From Kiloniellaceae bacterium (GTDB taxonomy: Bacteria > Pseudomonadota > Alphaproteobacteria > Kiloniellales > Kiloniellaceae): DNA of 12,278 bases. Of the stretch, positions 5,920-11,772 are shown in pieces. The notes under the pieces were generated by a model. It was given only the letters and a program-made list of their open reading frames with translations, was not told the DNA's origin and made no database searches. The stretch is taken from NCBI GenBank assembly GCA_021776195.1, contig JAJFGK010000048.1, positions 1-12,278 on the forward strand. Direction: 5' to 3'. Each line of letters begins with the position of its first letter. The stretch's first letter is position 1. The translations under genes were made by a program, and so were the position numbers.

Positions 5920-6876
5920 ATGTCAGAGGCGAATCAGTGGATGCCGCCCTTTCCGGCTCTCAGAGCCTTTCACGCCGCCGCCCAGCAGGGTCGCTTCCGG
6001 AGCGCCGCCGAGACCCTGGGCGTCACCGAGTCGGCGATCAGCCATCAGGTTCGGCGCCTGGAAGACTTCTTGCGGGTTTCGCTGTTCGAGCGGCAAGGGC
6101 CCAAAGTTCGACTGACCGCGACCGGACAGCGCTACTTCGCGGAAATCGACCCCGCCATGGCCCGCATCCAGGCCGCCACCCGCAGCCTGATCGGGCCCGC
6201 CGAGCGTCACCGTGTGGTCCTGACCCTGCCGCCATCCCTCACCACTCTCTGGCTGATCCCCAACTTGGCCGGGTTCGAAACCGCCCATCCGGAGGTCGAC
6301 CTGCAATTCGTGACCACGACCCGGATGTGCAATCTGGCGCGCGAACAGATCGATCTGGCGATCCGTCACGGCGAAGGGAACTGGGGCGATGTCGAGGCCG
6401 ATTTTCTGCTCGCCGAGACCACCCTGCCGGTCGGCCGGCCGGGCCTGCTCGGCGGCGATCTCTTCGCCAGCGGCGACGGCGGCGTCATCCCCGCCGGACG
6501 GGTCGCCACGGCACTGGCCTCCTGCCGCCTGATCGTCAACGGCTACTATCCCGACGAGTGGCACGAGTGGGCTCAGGCGCGTGGCATCGATACCCTGTCC
6601 CTGGACGGCGCCTTGAAGCTGGACTCCCAGGATCAGGTGCTGCAAGCCGCCGAACGGGGCCTGGGCCTGGCCATGGGGCGCCGCCCCATGGTCGACGGCC
6701 ACCTTGCCGCCGGCTCCCTTCAGGCCCCCTTTGGGCCGCCCGATCGATCCAAGGCCAGCTACTACCTCTGCCGGCCGCCCGGCATCGCGCCGCCCCTGGC
6801 GGCCCGACGCGTGGCCCGTTGGCTGCGGGCCCTGGCCGAGGAGCCGCTGGAGACGGATCTAGTGGATAGTATCTAA
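5920..6876 (+). CDS. LysR-family transcriptional regulator, GcvA-like
   Basis: The 318-residue protein is the normal length for the family. The N-terminal winged helix-turn-helix (residues ~11-70) has the GcvA-group pattern: PALRAFHAAAQQGRFRSAAE, then VTESAISHQVRRLE, then SLFERQGPKVRLTATG. The remainder, from about residue 93, is the periplasmic-binding-like effector domain, including IDLAIRHGEGNWGD and GLGLAMGRRPMV. The ATG follows CGGAG by about 10 bases. The 152-bp spacer to the divergent CmcJ-like gene holds a consensus -10 lacking a -35 and short dyads, so activation of that gene, and probably autoregulation, is inferred. The effector is unknown; GcvA itself responds to glycine, but similarity in the HTH does not transfer that specificity. 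Confidence 0.92.
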   Translation: MSEANQWMPPFPALRAFHAAAQQGRFRSAAETLGVTESAISHQVRRLEDFLRVSLFERQGPKVRLTATGQRYFAEIDPAMARIQAATRSLIGPAERHRVVLTLPPSLTTLWLIPNLAGFETAHPEVDLQFVTTTRMCNLAREQIDLAIRHGEGNWGDVEADFLLAETTLPVGRPGLLGGDLFASGDGGVIPAGRVATALASCRLIVNGYYPDEWHEWAQARGIDTLSLDGALKLDSQDQVLQAAERGLGLAMGRRPMVDGHLAAGSLQAPFGPPDRSKASYYLCRPPGIAPPLAARRVARWLRALAEEPLETDLVDSI

Positions 6877-6886
6877 CAGGGGAGTG

Positions 6887-7189
6887 TTACGTCTGGATGC
6901 TACGGCGCAGGCAGCCCACGCCGTGCAGGACCAGACGCAAAACGTAGGGAAAGGCGGCGACACCAAGAAAGAAGTAGGTGCCGGGCCAGTTGCCGGCATT
7001 CCAGCAGCCGACGGCGAGCCCAAGTCCCACCACGGTTATGATATAGGGCCGCATAATGGCGAGGTAGGCCGTCAGCACGGCCAAAACACTCACCCGTTTT
7101 TTCTCTGGCCCTTGGCGCGATTGATCGCTTTTCGTCAAGACCAACTCTCCCACTTGCCCCGCATGATAACCGAGGGTTGGTCCTGACAT
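6887..7189 (-). CDS. Small hypothetical membrane protein (two predicted helices)
   Basis: This unrecognised reading frame encodes 100 residues from ATG 7189. It has a polar N-terminus ending in a basic stretch (PEKKR), then two hydrophobic segments: about residues 33-62, containing VSVLAVLTAYLAIMRPYIIT and continuing to GLGLAVGCW, and about 68-86, including YFFLGVAAFPYVL. It ends with a basic tail (CLRRSIQT). ATG 7189 has no ribosome site. A TTG at 7138 is preceded by GGGAGAG at good spacing and would give 83 residues that keep both helices, so it may be the true start. The opposite-strand frame is hydrophilic and looks like a shadow. Its stop lies 10 bp beyond the converging lysR stop. An inner-membrane location is inferred from hydrophobicity. 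Confidence 0.6.
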   Translation of the reverse strand: MSGPTLGYHAGQVGELVLTKSDQSRQGPEKKRVSVLAVLTAYLAIMRPYIITVVGLGLAVGCWNAGNWPGTYFFLGVAAFPYVLRLVLHGVGCLRRSIQT

Positions 7190-7332
7190 CAAGCAGACCC
7201 GTCCGGTGCCCTTCGTCCGCGGCGACGTCGCCCTGGCAAAGGTTGTCGTCCCAGACGGCCAGGCCCTACCATGCGGTCGCGGGGCGCCGGAGCGCGCCCT
7301 GCCGACCTGCCGACCTGGAAGGGGAGCACGAC

Positions 7333-8163
7333 ATGACCGCTGGCGAGAACCCGCCGCCGCTGCGATTGGCGATCGCAAGCCTGGGAACCATCGGGCTGGC
7401 GGTGGCCCGCCGGGTCGATCAGGGCGCGGTGCCGGGCATGATGGTTTCCTGCGTGACCGGACGCGATCTCGCAAAGGCCACGCGGGCGGTGGCCGACTTC
7501 GCGCGGCCCCCGGTCGTCGTCCCGCTCGCGGCCATCGCCGAGAACGCCGACGTGGTGCTGGAGTGCGCACCGGCCGCCCTCTTCGAGACCATTGCCGGCA
7601 CCGCCATCGGCGCTCGCTGCGTGCTCGTGCCGCTCTCGGTCGGCGTCCTGCTAGAGCGCATGGATCTGGTCGACCGGGCCCGCGAAGGGGGTGCGCGCAT
7701 CCTGGTTCCGACCGGCGCCCTGATCGGCCTCGATGCCGTGAAGGCCGCCGCCGAGGGCCAGGTGGAATCGGTCAAGATCGTCACCCGCAAGCCGCCGCGC
7801 GGCCTGCGGGGGGCACCACACCTGATTCAGGCGGGGATTTCACTGGAGGATCTAAGCGCGGCCAAGCGGGTCTTTGCCGGCTCTGCCCGCGCGGCGGCGC
7901 GCGGGTTTCCCGCCAACGTCAACGTCGCGGCCGCCCTGTCGCTCGCCGGTATCGGACCCGACCGCACCGAGGTCGAGATCTGGGCCGATCCGGCCGTGAC
8001 CCGCAACACCCATCGCATCGAGGTGATCTCCGAGGTGTCCACCTTCTCGATGACGATCGAGAACGTACCGAGCGCGGAGAACCCGGCCACGGGCAAGATC
8101 ACCGCCCTCTCCGCCATCGCCACCTTGAAGCGTTTGACCGAGACATTGGTGGTGGGAACCTAA
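7333..8163 (+). CDS. nadX: L-aspartate dehydrogenase-like protein (NadX/DUF108 family)
   Basis: The 276-residue protein matches archaeal and bacterial L-aspartate dehydrogenases, which oxidise aspartate to iminoaspartate with NAD(P)+ and can feed NAD synthesis in place of NadB. The N-terminal Rossmann motif reads SLGTIG (residues 16-21), the first Gly of the usual G-x-G-x-x-G being Ser. Further landmarks are VLECAP (residues 75-80), VPTGALIGLDAV (125-136), NVNVAAALSLAGIG (195-208) and the catalytic His227 in TRNTHRIEV. AAGGGGAG ends six bases before ATG 7333; the open frame reaching back to 7177 lacks such a site. A weak promoter-like pair (TTGTCG at 7243, TACCAT at 7267) precedes it. No nadA or nadC is adjacent, so a role in NAD synthesis is not supported by context, and another amino-acid dehydrogenase role is possible. 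Confidence 0.85.
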   Translation: MTAGENPPPLRLAIASLGTIGLAVARRVDQGAVPGMMVSCVTGRDLAKATRAVADFARPPVVVPLAAIAENADVVLECAPAALFETIAGTAIGARCVLVPLSVGVLLERMDLVDRAREGGARILVPTGALIGLDAVKAAAEGQVESVKIVTRKPPRGLRGAPHLIQAGISLEDLSAAKRVFAGSARAAARGFPANVNVAAALSLAGIGPDRTEVEIWADPAVTRNTHRIEVISEVSTFSMTIENVPSAENPATGKITALSAIATLKRLTETLVVGT

Positions 8164-8168
8164 AAAGG

Positions 8169-8202
8169 AGAAAGCGGCGTCCCGAGGGAAGCGCCGCTTT
8201 CT
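8169..8202. terminator. Bidirectional intrinsic terminator
   Basis: AGAAAGCGGCG (8169-8179) pairs with CGCCGCTTTCT (8192-8202), an 11-bp stem with a 12-nt loop. On the minus strand the stem is followed by CC and five Ts (8166-8162), a standard intrinsic terminator for the histone-like gene. On the plus strand the T-rich part is mostly within the stem, giving a weaker stop for the aspartate dehydrogenase gene, whose stop codon overlaps the A-tract. Confidence 0.75.
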
Positions 8203-8277
8203 TGAAGAGCCTGACAGACCGACCGGTGAAGACGTCCGGGCCGGCCCACCAAGATTAGTGCGATCTTGTCTTGAAGC

Positions 8278-8979
8278 CTAGGCCGCCTTGCGGATACGAC
8301 GCTTGGCGACAGCCGACTTGCGAACCGGCTTCTTGGCGGCGGACTTGATCTTGCCGGCCTTGACCGCCTTGCGCAGCTTGCTGAGCTGACCGCGCACCGT
8401 CTTCGAAGCCGTGGACTTCTTCGCCACGGGCCTCTTGGCGGCCGTCTTCTTGATCGCAGACTTGCGCGCGGTCGACTTGCGTGCCGTCGTCTTCTTGGCG
8501 GCGGGCTTGCGAGCGACAGTCTTGCGAGCGGTCGTCTTGCGGGCGGTCGTCTTACGGGCCGTCGTCTTCTTGGCGGCTGGCTTGCGAGCGACAGTCTTGC
8601 GCGCGGTCGTCTTGCGGGCCGTCGTCTTCTTGGCGGCGGGCTTACGGGCCGTGGTCTTCTTGGCGACCGTCTTCTTCTTGGCCGCGGGCTTGCGGGCGAC
8701 AGTCTTCTTGGCCGCGGGCTTGCGGGCGACAGTCTTCTTGGCCGCGGGCTTCTTGGCGGCCGTCTTCTTCTTGGCGACCGTCTTCTTCTTGGCCGCAGGC
8801 TTGCGGGCGACGGTCTTCTTGGCGGCGGGCTTACGCGCCGTGGTCTTCTTGGCGGCGGGCTTGCGCGCCGTGGTCTTCTTCTTGGCGACCGTCTTCTTCT
8901 TCGCCGCGGGCTTGCGGGCGACAGTCTTCTTGGCCGCCGGTTTCTTGGCCTTGGTCTTCGCTTTTGCTTTCGTAGCCAT
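8278..8979 (-). CDS. Histone H1-like/AlgP-like Lys-Ala-Pro-rich DNA-binding protein
   Basis: The 233-residue protein is built almost wholly of Lys, Ala, Arg, Thr, Pro and Val, with no Asp, Glu, His, Cys or aromatic residue. After a short lead (MATKAKAKTKA), residues ~12-194 are pentapeptide repeats of the form [K/R]-K-x-x-A, mostly KKPAA/RKPAA alternating with KKTVA/RKTTA, including eleven KPAAKK. Extra Lys insertions (KKKTVA) shift the phase. The last 39 residues are less repetitive and begin VRGQLSKLRKAVKAGKIK, perhaps a short helix. Such H1-type tails bind DNA without sequence specificity and compact the nucleoid; AlgP in Pseudomonas and Hc2 in Chlamydia are known examples. TAGGAG lies 6 bases before the ATG. 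The gene is monocistronic, ending at a bidirectional terminator. Nucleoid binding is inferred from composition. Confidence 0.9.
   Translation of the reverse strand: MATKAKAKTKAKKPAAKKTVARKPAAKKKTVAKKKTTARKPAAKKTTARKPAAKKTVARKPAAKKKTVAKKKTAAKKPAAKKTVARKPAAKKTVARKPAAKKKTVAKKTTARKPAAKKTTARKTTARKTVARKPAAKKTTARKTTARKTTARKTVARKPAAKKTTARKSTARKSAIKKTAAKRPVAKKSTASKTVRGQLSKLRKAVKAGKIKSAAKKPVRKSAVAKRRIRKAA
8398..8946 (-). repeat. Degenerate 15-bp tandem coding repeats
   Basis: The DNA coding residues 12-194 of the histone-like protein repeats with a 15-bp (sometimes 18-bp) period, with long near-identical stretches such as the AAGAAGACTGTCGC-type units. These can recombine or slip, so repeat number probably varies between strains. 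They are coding repeats, not a CRISPR array: spacers are absent and the frame stays open throughout. Confidence 0.8.
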
Positions 8980-9083
8980 GTCTGGCTCCTATCGACAGTT
9001 ACAAATAAAGCGCTCGGTTGCTGGAGTGCCACCAGAACTGGCGATAGTCGTATCCGCAGTTGGTTAACAAAGAATGAGGCTTT

Positions 9084-9105
9084 TTTGTCATGTTATACTG
9101 ACAAA
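9084..9105. promoter_or_regulatory. Inverted repeat TTTGTCA-N8-TGACAAA upstream of the histone-like gene
   Basis: TTTGTCA (9084-9090) and TGACAAA (9099-9105) form a perfect 7-bp dyad with an 8-bp centre. The centre holds TATAAC on the minus strand (9097-9092), a plausible -10 for the histone-like gene about 113 bp downstream, though the -35 region is poor. A repressor or activator site for that gene is inferred. A second weak promoter candidate on the minus strand is TTGTTA (9070-9065) with TATCGC (9046-9041). Confidence 0.4.
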
Positions 9106-9175
9106 TTCGCAGAAAACAGCACGCTGGATTTGTCGGTTTGCGGCAGTCTCGGCGCCGCTCCAGACCCTTGCTCAC

Positions 9176-9184
9176 TTATCCACA
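9176..9184 (+). promoter_or_regulatory. Consensus DnaA box (TTATCCACA)
   Basis: This is an exact match to the E. coli R1-type DnaA box. No second exact copy was seen in the spacer and there is no dnaA, dnaN, parAB or AT-rich unwinding cluster, so it does not by itself mark an origin. It may be a DnaA titration or regulatory site, or chance. Confidence 0.35.
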
Positions 9185-9421
9185 GAAGCCCTCGCCACTG
9201 TGGGCCCCAATACTATGACGGTCCCGGATCGCTTCTCTACAGCCTGCCGACCACGGCGGGCGGGGCGGGCCAATGGAACCCATCACGCCGTCGACCCCGG
9301 GCCGCCAAGGGCCGGAACCAGGCATTGTGCCGACCGCGCCGGCCGAGTGCCTGTGCTCCAATCCTGGCGCGGATCGCTCGCTTGCCGCGCCTCCCGGCTC
9401 AAGGATCGCGGTTATTTTCAT

Positions 9422-9441
9422 TCTAATATCAATAGATTAGA
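9422..9441. repeat. Short inverted repeat in an AT-rich island
   Basis: TCTAAT (9422-9427) and ATTAGA (9436-9441) are inverted around 8 bp, within the most AT-rich stretch of the spacer (about 9410-9441). It could be a regulator site or promoter region, but no start codon with a ribosome site follows on either strand nearby. Confidence 0.3.
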
Positions 9442-9765
9442 GGCTGGATTTGGTCAGGTCCAAAAGGCGGCCGCGCGCCGTCGGGGAAAGGCCGCGCGAA
9501 GCGGGAGGACCCGCACCGGCGGACTGACCCCGGCCGATTGCCGGGCGGCTTCGCCGCGTTACGCCGGCACTGTTCGCGGGCGGCACCCTGTGGCCGGAGC
9601 AACCCAGGGACGACCGAGGCCCGCGAGGCCACGATCCAACCTGTCCGGCCCCATGGCCTGTCCATTGCCTTGTCTCGACGCCGCGGACTCGCATCCGAAG
9701 CCTTTGTTGGGCATGATCGGAGGTGAAATTGCTGTTGAACGCTAAAGAATTCGGAGGAAAAAAAT

Positions 9766-10188
9766 ATGCTGAAAATTCTATCGTTTCTCATCGCAGGCGC
9801 GATTCTGTCCGGCAATCTCGTCTTCGGCGCCGGATCCGCAAGGGCGGACGAGCCGTCCGCAGCCTTCGCTTTTTATCTCGACTACCTCAAGACCTCGGCC
9901 ACGGCGCAGTCCATCGCCGACATCGCGCCCTTCATGCCTTCCTGGTGGCGGGCCCGTCATGAATCGAGCGACGAAGAAAGTCAGGCCGCCACTGTCGAGA
10001 GGGTCCGCAAGGCGAGTCAGGACCTTCGGGACGTCGCGCTGGAAAAGGAAGAGGCTGTCGAAGATGGAGTGCGGCTTCATTTGACCGCGCGCGAGCAGAA
10101 CGACTTCCCGATGCGTGGCACGGTGCTGCTGATGCAAGACTCCGGCGCCTTCACCGTGGAAGAGTCCATCTGGGCGACTTCGAACTGA
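9766..10188 (+). CDS. Hypothetical exported protein
   Basis: I do not recognise this 140-residue protein as a named family. A clear Sec signal peptide is present: MLKIL, a hydrophobic core to about residue 21, and an A-R-A site cleaving before D28 (SARA-DEP). The mature part of about 113 residues is mostly acidic, with a helical central segment (ESQAATVERVRKASQDLRDVAL) and a C-terminus, TVLLMQDSGAFTVEESIW, that resembles the closing strands of NTF2/DUF4878-like lipocalin-sized domains, where 'V-x-E-x-G-x-W-K-V-x-x-x-x-W' is common. A strong GGAGG lies 8 bases before the ATG. A periplasmic or secreted location is inferred. It is the first gene of a four-gene plus-strand run with gaps of 34, 8 and 6 bp. 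Confidence 0.75.
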   Translation: MLKILSFLIAGAILSGNLVFGAGSARADEPSAAFAFYLDYLKTSATAQSIADIAPFMPSWWRARHESSDEESQAATVERVRKASQDLRDVALEKEEAVEDGVRLHLTAREQNDFPMRGTVLLMQDSGAFTVEESIWATSN

Positions 10189-10222
10189 GCGGCACCGCGA
10201 GAGCGCCCCAACCCAAGCCGGG

Positions 10223-10666
10223 ATGGATGCTCGGATGGCCTTTGAACCCGCTTTCATGCAACAGCTCGACCTTTACTATGCCGAGGCCGACCGGCTGAGA
10301 ACCCGTGCGGATTGGCGCGCCTTCGAGGATAAGTGGTTCAACCGCTCGGCCTGGCCCCGTCGACGAGTACCGGGTCCTACACGCCTTTCCGAAGAGGGCG
10401 AAGGTGTTCTGGCGCGGGACCGGCGCCGCTGGGCGCGGTCCACTTGGGTCTATGACCTGACGGCCGCAGCCCGCTACCACTACTTCGCGGTTTTTCATGG
10501 GATCCGGACGGCTATCTTCTTTCCCCAGCTCGCCACCGGCAACGAGAGATCCGGCAAAGGCTGGACCCAGTGCTGTTCCTACTGCGAGATAACCACCGAC
10601 GAGCCGGGACCGGCGCACTGTCCGGTCTGCGCCCGGTCGTTGCACTTCGAGTTCATCGAAGATTGA
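10223..10666 (+). CDS. Hypothetical protein with C-terminal zinc ribbon
   Basis: This 147-residue protein belongs to no family I recognise. The N-terminal part is helical and rich in Trp, Tyr and Arg (DLYYAEADRLRTRADWRAFEDKW). The C-terminal end has two Cys pairs, C118-x2-C121 and C133-x2-C136, with an extra C117, the spacing of a small rubredoxin/zinc-ribbon knuckle (CCSYC, then PAHCPVC). No signal peptide or membrane segment is seen apart from a short hydrophobic patch (YFAVFHGIRTAIFF). Start choice is uncertain: ATG 10223 lacks a clear ribosome site, while ATG 10235 has GGATGG about eight bases upstream. It lies 34 bp after the exported-protein gene and 8 bp before the membrane-protein gene, so co-transcription is likely. 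It may bind a partner protein or nucleic acid; this is a guess from the fold only. Confidence 0.7.
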   Translation: MDARMAFEPAFMQQLDLYYAEADRLRTRADWRAFEDKWFNRSAWPRRRVPGPTRLSEEGEGVLARDRRRWARSTWVYDLTAAARYHYFAVFHGIRTAIFFPQLATGNERSGKGWTQCCSYCEITTDEPGPAHCPVCARSLHFEFIED

Positions 10667-10674
10667 GGGGTGAC

Positions 10675-11199
10675 ATGAGTCAGCATTGGTTGTGGGCAAC
10701 GGTTCCCCTGGGACTCATCTGTCTGGTCATCCTGCCGGTCATGGTGTGGCGGCTGATCGACAACTACCGGGCGGATGAAATCCTCTCGGTCCCGCTGGTC
10801 GCCGAACAAGAACTGTCCCTGGACGGCGCCGGGCCGATGCTGCTGCATGGCGAGGCGCCGCGTCTGTCCGCGGCCTTCGGCGGGCTGGACTTCCGACTGA
10901 CCCGTCTTGCCGACGATCGGGATCTGACGCTTTCGGATATCTGGATGAAGTCTTCCTCCTCGGGGTTTTCGAAGGCCCGGCTGTCGCTGCGCGCCTTCGA
11001 ACTCACGCAGCCGGGCCGCTACCGGCTTACGGTCCTGGGGTCGCTGGATGCGGACTTGGCCGCCAATCACAGCCTCGTCATCACCCATGACCGCCGCGGC
11101 CGCATGGTCGGCACCATCTTGGCTGTTGTTTTTTCGGCCATCGGACTGCTCGGCGGCCTGACACTGTCCCTGGTGATCTATATGTCGAATTATCGTTAG
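10675..11199 (+). CDS. Hypothetical double-pass membrane protein with extracytoplasmic beta domain
   Basis: The 174-residue protein has one membrane helix at residues ~7-26 (LWATVPLGLICLVILPVMVW) and another at ~144-168, with a hydrophilic region between. That region (about 30-140) has alternating strand-like patterns and the segment 'F-E-L-T-Q-P-G-R-Y-R-L-T-V-L', a common way for a beta-sandwich to end; it probably faces the periplasm with both termini inside. GAGGGG lies 4 bases before the ATG, 8 bp after the zinc-ribbon gene; the earlier open frame overlaps that gene. No family is recognised. The topology suggests a sensor or scaffold in the inner membrane working with the neighbouring exported proteins, but that is inference. 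Confidence 0.75.
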   Translation: MSQHWLWATVPLGLICLVILPVMVWRLIDNYRADEILSVPLVAEQELSLDGAGPMLLHGEAPRLSAAFGGLDFRLTRLADDRDLTLSDIWMKSSSSGFSKARLSLRAFELTQPGRYRLTVLGSLDADLAANHSLVITHDRRGRMVGTILAVVFSAIGLLGGLTLSLVIYMSNYR

Positions 11200-11205
11200 C
11201 CCGCC

Positions 11206-11772
11206 ATGCGAGACCAGCATTCGGTTGTCGCTGTGTTTGCCACGGCTCTGCTTGACACCTTGGCCCTTGCGATGCTGGCCCTTGCGACCCTGGCCCCCGC
11301 AACTCTTGCCGACCAGCCTCTGCCGGCTCCACAGGACAAAACGGTCTGCGCGCCGAACGGCCTCTTCTGCGCCCGGATGGATCTGGCCGCAAACGAGATC
11401 CGGGTAACGAGCGAGGACCAGTTGCACTGGCGCATGCCGGGCTGGTTCCGCGATGCCTATCTGGCCGACGATGGCGACCACCTGGTCGTGGGGTACGGTG
11501 GACTGAGCCTTCTGGACCGGGACTATCGGCCGCAGACCACCATGATCACCTTCTGGCGGCGCGGCCGGATCGTTCGCCGCGTGCCCCTGTCAGAGGTGAT
11601 CGCGGCGCCCGCGCGCTTGCGGCCCACGGTGTCGCACGTCGTCTGGGGCCAAACGGTGGGGTTCGATGAGGCGGGCCGCTTTGTCGTTCATACGGCCGAG
11701 CACCGCCGCATCGCCTTCGATGTCGCGACCGGCCTGATCCTGGAAACCCGGCCCGCGCCTTATCCTTACTGA
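11206..11772 (+). CDS. Hypothetical exported protein with beta-propeller-like segment
   Basis: The 188-residue protein starts with a long hydrophobic, Leu/Ala-repetitive signal sequence (residues ~7-35: LALAMLALATLAPATLA) and a probable cleavage before D36. The signal is encoded by near-repeated CTGGCCCTTGCGA units. The mature part has two early Cys (C48, C55) that could form a disulfide, and strand-rich segments typical of propeller blades: WFRDAYLADDGDHLVVGYG, GFDEAGRFVVHTAEHRRIAFDVATGLIL. About 150 mature residues are too few for a full propeller. It begins 6 bp after the membrane-protein stop with no clear ribosome site, so translation is probably coupled. Its 3' end overlaps the converging minus-strand gene by 7 bp. 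A role with the two genes upstream is inferred from spacing. Confidence 0.72.
   Translation: MRDQHSVVAVFATALLDTLALAMLALATLAPATLADQPLPAPQDKTVCAPNGLFCARMDLAANEIRVTSEDQLHWRMPGWFRDAYLADDGDHLVVGYGGLSLLDRDYRPQTTMITFWRRGRIVRRVPLSEVIAAPARLRPTVSHVVWGQTVGFDEAGRFVVHTAEHRRIAFDVATGLILETRPAPYPY

Larger units (their letters stand above)
9106..9722. other. Long spacer without a convincing gene
   Basis: The open frames here are Arg/Pro/Gly-rich, lack ribosome sites and family features, and look like chance frames in GC-rich DNA. I see no tRNA, RNase P, tmRNA or transposase remnant. The stretch contains a DnaA box (9176-9184), an AT-rich island with a short inverted repeat (around 9413-9441), a direct repeat GGCCGCGCG (9473 and again near 9490), and a small hairpin GCGGC-TTC-GCCGC near 9545. 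It may hold the upstream control regions of the flanking genes, a decayed gene or an unrecognised RNA. Confidence 0.5.

Noticed and set aside
6884..7186. Plus-strand 100-codon frame.
   Set aside because: It is hydrophilic and His/Gln/Gly-rich, without a ribosome site; the minus-strand frame with two hydrophobic helices is more convincing.
7300..7315. Tandem TGCCGACC repeat before the aspartate dehydrogenase gene.
   Set aside because: Two short copies only, with no promoter relationship; likely chance.
7190..7570. Upstream extension of the small membrane-protein frame on the minus strand.
   Set aside because: It runs into the start of the aspartate dehydrogenase gene and is Arg/Pro-rich, typical of a shadow frame.
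8398..8946. Regular repeats that could suggest a CRISPR array.
   Set aside because: The period is 15 bp with no spacers, and the frame is open and codes for a histone-like tail.
8411..9067. Plus-strand 218-codon frame rich in Leu, Val, Phe and Ala, like a membrane protein.
   Set aside because: It is the exact antisense of the Lys/Ala repeat gene: AAG and GCC codons read backwards give Leu/Phe and Gly/Ala. It has no ribosome site and its repeats mirror the real gene.
9176..9184. Replication origin suggested by the DnaA box.
   Set aside because: A single box without a cluster, an AT-rich unwinding element beside it, or any replication gene is not enough.
9437..9694. Minus-strand frame of 85 codons in the spacer.
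   Set aside because: Its Gly/Arg/Pro/Ser-rich composition is that of chance frames in GC-rich DNA, and it has no ribosome site.
9074..9745. Plus-strand 223-codon frame in the long spacer.
   Set aside because: It is Arg/Ala/Pro-rich with no recognisable motif, has no ribosome site, and several competing frames exist on both strands.
9723..9962. GTG-started frame just before the exported-protein gene (good GGAGG upstream).
   Set aside because: It runs into the out-of-frame coding sequence of the signal-peptide protein; the second GGAGG and ATG 9766 give a clear signal peptide.
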